Assembly (NCBI RefSeq): GCF_018687715.1
Contig: NC_056756.1
Coordinates: 2,418,001 to 2,482,000 of the forward strand
Origin: Carya illinoinensis
Lineage: Eukaryota > Streptophyta > Magnoliopsida > Fagales > Juglandaceae
DNA: 64,000 nt
Direction: 5' to 3'
The position numbers were made by a program, and so were the translations under genes. Shown here one piece after another: positions 59,711 to 64,000 of the stretch. The stretch's first letter is position 1, and every line of letters starts with the position of its first letter. A model generated the notes under the pieces. That model was not told the origin of the DNA. It ran no database searches and saw only the letters and a list, made by a program, of their open reading frames with translations.

Positions 59711-60292
59711 GGGGGCGCATGCATAAGATTTTTGGAATGCATGTTTTTCATTTTCATTGTGGCAAACATAATTTTTGAGATTTCCATTTTTTTGTTGTTT
59801 AATGTCATGAGGGCAAGAACTTGAACCCATTTGAGTCGATCGACATTAAAAAAAAATACTGAGAAATCATTAATAAATCTTCCATTCACACAAGATATAT
59901 CACTTTGTTATTGATGGGGTCAATTCTATGATGCCATACGTCCCTGTCACGTTACTAAAGCAAATTCATCGATCCCCGCACCACTGTCAGTTGAAATCAA
60001 GGCCCTGCACGTCTCTACACGCTACTGTTTAGGTCTCGTTAACTTTTACGATTAAAATAAAAATTAAAAAAATTAAAAAAATTTTATTGTCAAAAATTTT
60101 ATAAAAATAAATACATATTTTAATTTATTAATTTTCATTTTAAAAAATCTCAAATTTTTTCTCAAATTTTCATTTCAAAAAATTTAAAATTTCTTCTCAA
60201 ATAAGTTTCTTTTCCCATTAGGCAAGGCAACTTTGAATATACAATATTAATTTCCGTAAAAAAAGAAAAAAGAAAGACGAAGCATGCAGCTC
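59711..60292. other. Gene-free stretch
   Basis: AT-rich, including a MITE-like A/T patch at about 60045-60200. No gene is supported. Confidence 0.45.
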
Positions 60293-60757
60293 TTAAAGAT
60301 TGAGAGATAAGTCAAGCTTCTTCATCTCCTCTTGATTAGTCCTGTAAAGAGCAGCACTATCTGCAGACCAAAATCCACTAAATTCATCATCACGGGCTGG
60401 AGAACCATTCATCATTCTTAGCAATCCAAATCTACCAACGCTGCCCCGCAAAAGCGATCCTACTGCTATGTGAAAATTCCCAACTGCTGGTTGTTGGTCA
60501 ATGAGGGGTCTTGACCAGCCCTGAGGTTCCCAGAACCCAACCGAAGATGATTTGTGAGTAAGCTTTTGGATCATAGAATGCGCCTGAACTCCGAGCGATC
60601 TGTTAATATTGTAATTAGCACCATGAAGAGGAAGAGAAGCCATGCTTGGGTAGTGCCGGTGCCGGTGCTAGTGGAGGGAGTGCTCAAAAGCTTCTGCGGA
60701 GGCCAATATGTGTGCTGCTATCTTTTGTCCTCTTTTTGCTAGGTCCTCTCTCTTTTT
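60293..60757 (-). pseudogene. C2H2 zinc-finger repressor fragment, C-terminal part
   Basis: The minus frame reads KKREDLAKRGQKIAAH, resembling the end of a plant QALGGH-type finger (xHKRERTLAKRGQ), then ASLPLHGANYNINRSLGVQA, HSMIQKLTHKSSS, GWSRPLIDQQPAVGNF, and ends EEMKKLDLSLNL with an EAR repression motif LDLSL. This is the layout of the ZFP3/4/7-like single-finger proteins. The finger's cysteines are missing, and one in-frame TAG lies at about 60667-60669, between EHSLH and HRHRHYPS. The fragment begins exactly where sequence shared with AOC exon 1 begins (tttgcaggtgagtaatctt), so the two genes have been joined. Not functional as a transcription factor. Confidence 0.7.
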
Positions 60758-60997
60758 GCAGGTGAGTAATCTTCTGGGTAGTAAAAAGTTTGGATTTTTC
60801 GGTGGGGTGGAATGGATCTTGAGGCTTTGGCAGAGAGCTGGGTTCGTGAGCTTCAGAGAGAGAGAGAGAGAGAGGTTTAGCAAGAAAAAAGTAGAAAGAA
60901 AAAAGTAACTATGCAATAAATAGAAAAAATCAAATGTGTGAATTTACTGCTCATTTATGTAGCAGCAGAATAGACGCTTATTATTATAGAGAGATAT
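60754..60997. repeat. AOC 5' region shared with 25850-26197
   Basis: Matches include ttttgcaggtgagtaatctt (60754-60774 and 25848-25868), a GA run followed by gtttagcaag/gttcagcaag, and aaaagtaactatgcaataaat through gcttattattatagagag. These are exon 1 and the upstream region of the second AOC copy. Confidence 0.6.
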
Positions 60998-62651
60998 TTA
61001 TTGCAAGCTTTACATGATAATCTTCAGACCTTGCCGGCTCCTATTTAATTATAGATTGTCTGCGGCCTTACGATAAATAAACATATATTTCTAAAGCAAG
61101 TGATCATGCAGTACCATGATATTGTTTCTTGAGTGTGTATTTTTTTCCCATCACGCAATAATATCTACAAATTTGTGGAAAAAAAAAAAAAACCACAATT
61201 GAGGAGGTTCTTTTTCTCTCTTGATCAACGTAAAACAAATTTATTTTAGTAGTGAAAACTGCTGTTGCGCGACCTTCATTTTTAATTTATTTGATCATTT
61301 ATATATGAACATATTCATCATTGGTACGATGCATTTTAAAGCTATGTTTAGAATCCAAACTCACCTCAATCCATCTCAAATAAATTAATATTGATGGGAT
61401 ATACTACTTTTAATTTTTCAACTTTTTATAAAAAAAGTTAAACCCATCTGATCAACTTATTTTATATATTTAAATGCATATCTTAACTTATTTACTTTCA
61501 AATACATTTTAATAGAATCTACAAAATATTACTATTCACATATCAATTTAAATTATCTTAACGTTCAAATGCAGTTTAAGTGATTTTCTGTAAAGATATT
61601 TAACATGGGAAACTACTTACATTATATTGATCAGTCATTGACTACTAGCATTACTCTTTTCAGATTGTCTGCTTCTCTCTCTTCAAAGCCTAATGTGATT
61701 TTCCACGTCCTAAGCCATAAGCAAGCATCTTCTTTAGGATATATGGAAGACATTGTCCTTGACGTCGTTTGAATAAATAAATGAATCGCGAAATGTTCCC
61801 AAGATTTGATAATATTCTTATATATGGAATATTAATTTTTCATTTTAGAGGTCTTCATGTCTAATTAGAAAGAAATCGATCAAGCCGTGGCTTTAGGGGA
61901 AAAAAACGTAGATTTATAAGGAAATTAAAACAATGGAAGCAACATGATCAGATAAAATAAGATGAACGGACTAAATGGATCGACTAATTGGCATCTACCC
62001 ACGTACGGTTTGGATATTCCTTACCATAAATAAGGAGGGAGACTTTTATAGAAGGAAAAATATAGTTGTAAGTACAATTGTACACTAATCTATGCATCAA
62101 TATGATTGGTCAAAAAGTAGATTTGATTGAAAATAATGTTAATTTAAATTTTAAATATGAATAAATTAGTATTGGTATACAGATTAGTGCGCAACTATAC
62201 TTGTATGTAGCAAAACTCTTTATAAAATTAAGAGGTCATAACTATTAATTGACTGCATGCATAAACACACACACACAAATATATATATATATATATTAAA
62301 AAATCTACACAGTAGCCTCACACTTTTTTACACTATTGAAAAATATGAATTTATTATTTTACCATCTTTTATTTTATATTGGTGTGTTGAATGTGGGACT
62401 GCTGTGTAACAGTTCTCTATATTTATATAAAGCAACACCGGACATGATGACAAAGCTAGCTTGGTAGCCAGCGCATGCACGAGTAACCAGGTGCTAGCTA
62501 CATGACAGAAATTACAACATTTCGGAATCGTAAACACATCAGGCCGTTCAGCTAGCAGATCGAGATAAACCGAACAGCACCTAGCTCGCAATTAATTAGT
62601 TGATCATCAGAGTGCGTTTTAGAATTTTAACATGCAGCAGCTAGCACTGAT
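60998..62651. other. Gene-free stretch with MITE-like elements
   Basis: About 61335-61590 is an AT-rich MITE-like patch. About 62068-62215 has imperfect inverted ends (gtacaattgtacactaatct and its partner agattagtgcgcaactatac), a typical small MITE. A TA tract lies at about 62276-62297. No gene. Confidence 0.45.
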
Positions 62652-63173
62652 CTAAACGTCAAAAATGCCCAGAGGTTGTTGAAGAACTCTTAGATAGGGA
62701 CGCTGATTGACATAGTTGCCTGGGGGGTCATAATTGCAACTGATAATGGTGCCCCCGTTGTTGCATCGCACTTTAGCACACCCCAAGCGCACGGAGTTTC
62801 TCCAAACCACCTGAGTGTAGTGGCGGCACTCCCCACCGACACAGGAGTTGGAGTTGTAATCATACTTTGGCTTCTCTGCCACCCACATGTTCACAGCAGC
62901 TGTGCCCGAAAGGTCAGCACTGCCCCATGCAAGGTTCTCGCCATAAGGCCCTCCCGAATGCACAAGCTTGCAGCTGCCTTTGAGTTTGTTAACGTAGTTC
63001 TGCGCATAAGAAGCTACTTTCGCATCCCATCTCATTGGCCCGACACCAACGCGTGCACGAGCCGCTTTGTGAGCATTGAGGTAGTTTTGTGGGGAGTTCT
63101 GGGCAAGGGAGACATGGAATATGGCCAAGCTTACGACACAAACAATTGCTAGAGAAAGCCTGAACACCATCAT
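62652..63173 (-). CDS. PR-1 with a C-terminal extension, intact
   Basis: Single-exon PR-1 of 173 residues from the ATG at 63173. Signal peptide [19 protein letters not shown], cut near [13 protein letters not shown] tetrad complete: His in NAHKAAR, Glu in PYGENLAW, Glu in WVAEK, His in CRHYTQVVW. Six cysteines present. After the family end [15 protein letters not shown] the frame continues with [13 protein letters not shown] because the usual stop codon is CTA. The shared ETN codons before the ATG, also found in the 39736 gene, favour this start; an in-frame ATG at 63221 would add 16 residues. A TATA box (gtatatatac) lies at about 63257-63266. Secreted defence protein; the tail may alter release of the C-terminal peptide. 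Confidence 0.92.
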   Translation of the reverse strand: MMVFRLSLAIVCVVSLAIFHVSLAQNSPQNYLNAHKAARARVGVGPMRWDAKVASYAQNYVNKLKGSCKLVHSGGPYGENLAWGSADLSGTAAVNMWVAEKPKYDYNSNSCVGGECRHYTQVVWRNSVRLGCAKVRCNNGGTIISCNYDPPGNYVNQRPYLRVLQQPLGIFDV

Positions 63174-63254
63174 ATTGGTTTCCGTTATTACACGCACAAA
63201 ACAAAACAAAATCTTAGACAATAATTGATGGATTAAAGAAGGCCATGGATGCAG

Positions 63255-63268
63255 GGTATATATACATT
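63255..63268 (-). promoter_or_regulatory. TATA box of the PR-1 gene at 62652
   Basis: tgtatatatac on the minus strand, about 90 bases upstream of the chosen ATG. Confidence 0.55.
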
Positions 63269-63811
63269 ATACAGAGCGTGAGGGAGAGAGAGAAAGTGGA
63301 AGATTATCTGAACAAGTCTATAAAGGCTGCATGATTGTTGAAGAGCATTAAAAAAAATGTAGCCTCCAGAAACGTGCATGGCCCTTGGGCATAAATCTAA
63401 TAGCCATCGCCCTCGGGTAGCTTAAAGATAAGATTGTTTAGTGGCACCAGTTTGATCAAATTGGACTTTCCTTGTGTAAAATTATAAAGGCACCTTGTTT
63501 TACATAAATAACGTATACAAGACAAAGTCTATAAAGTCTGTGCGCCCTTTAATCTTTATCTCAATCATTTTGGAAGATAAGTACTCCATGGTAGGCTAGG
63601 CAGTACTGCTTTATTTTAGAAAGGAACAAGTTGCCATCTCGAACTTGTCTTGTTTTTTCTCGCTCTATGTGCTGCCTTTCCGATTCCAAAGTTGTAATGT
63701 TATTTTATTTTATTTTCTGAGATTCTAAATTATTTATAATCATTGCTTAATCAGTAATGTTTTATACCTTTAATTACCGGTATTACCTAACGCCACGGTT
63801 AAAAAGGTGAT
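63269..63811. other. PR-1 upstream region
   Basis: Promoter side of the PR-1 gene. No coding frame. Regulatory sites beyond the TATA box cannot be assigned with confidence. Confidence 0.4.
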
Positions 63812-63960
63812 CATCTGCGTGATCATGGATGCACGATGTATGACGGGCTGGCCCGTGGAGATCTTAGGGCTTTTCTACGAGAACCACATCTCCCAATGGA
63901 ATGCTTAAGAGGCCCAAAAATCAAAGCTCAAAGTGAGCTATGTATATGTATTTGAGTACA
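63812..63960. repeat. PR-1 upstream segment shared with 46505-46660
   Basis: Same ordered islands as 46505-46660 (gatcatggatgcacgatg, gggctggcc, gagaaccac, aatgcttaag). Confidence 0.6.
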
Positions 63961-63966
63961 AAAATT

Positions 63967-64000
63967 TTATGTGTAGACATTTTTGTGGATTCTTTTGTGC
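63967..64000. mobile_element. MITE end at the window edge
   Basis: attttatgtgtagacatttt and following bases match the reverse complement of about 43835-43870. The rest lies outside the window. Confidence 0.4.

Noticed and set aside
60293..60643. A complete 116-residue protein from the ATG at 60643
   Set aside because: The frame continues upstream through a TAG into zinc-finger family sequence, so this is the tail of a broken gene rather than a small independent one.
62820..63204. Overlapping frames on both strands inside the PR-1 gene at 62652
   Set aside because: They are out-of-frame shadows; only the minus frame with the CAP motifs is conserved.

Overview
The window is nuclear DNA of a flowering plant, most likely a woody eudicot. 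It is AT-rich and intron-bearing, full of CACTA, hAT and MITE-type DNA transposons, and its recognisable host genes are plant-specific: basic PR-1 (CAP family) proteins, allene oxide cyclase (AOC), a VQ-motif protein and a C2H2 zinc-finger protein ending in an EAR motif. The sequence alone does not settle the species.

Layout. 1-5640 is a repeat-rich flank (called A) that recurs at about 49-56 kb (B) with its blocks in the opposite order but the same orientation. 7629-26400 holds a VQ fragment and an AOC gene on the minus strand. The AOC gene is split by a 17,169-bp CACTA element (8302-25470) with 30-bp inverted ends and a CGT target duplication. That element carries a broken TNP2-type transposase (13169-16863) and an apparently intact six-exon Transposase_24-type gene (20565-22406). 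26296-36727 is a PR-1 gene split by two insertions: a 9,197-bp CACTA element without transposase (26399-35595, ACT duplication) and a 739-bp hAT-type MITE (35765-36503, 8-bp duplication). 39736-47514 has two intact PR-1 genes, a PR-1 N-terminal relic, a PR-1 promoter relic and a decayed gag-like retroelement. 49-56 kb is block B. 58257-61000 is a second, shattered AOC locus invaded by a 356-bp tandem repeat and a C2H2 fragment. 62652-63173 is a third intact PR-1 gene with a C-terminal extension.

How it fits together. The region is a tandem cluster of minus-strand PR-1 genes, with AOC and PR-1 next to each other twice, which suggests duplication of an AOC/PR-1 unit. PR-1 proteins are secreted defence proteins; AOC makes the jasmonate precursor OPDA in plastids. 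Three PR-1 genes look functional. Both AOC copies and at least two PR-1 copies are dead. In the two transposon-hit genes, taking out the element plus one copy of its target duplication joins the flanking host codons in frame, so the host/element boundaries are known to the base. No CRISPR array, operon or bacterial feature is present, and I did not recognise a wholly new biological system. The most unusual material is the CACTA pair in adjacent genes and the local inversions and block permutations between duplicates.
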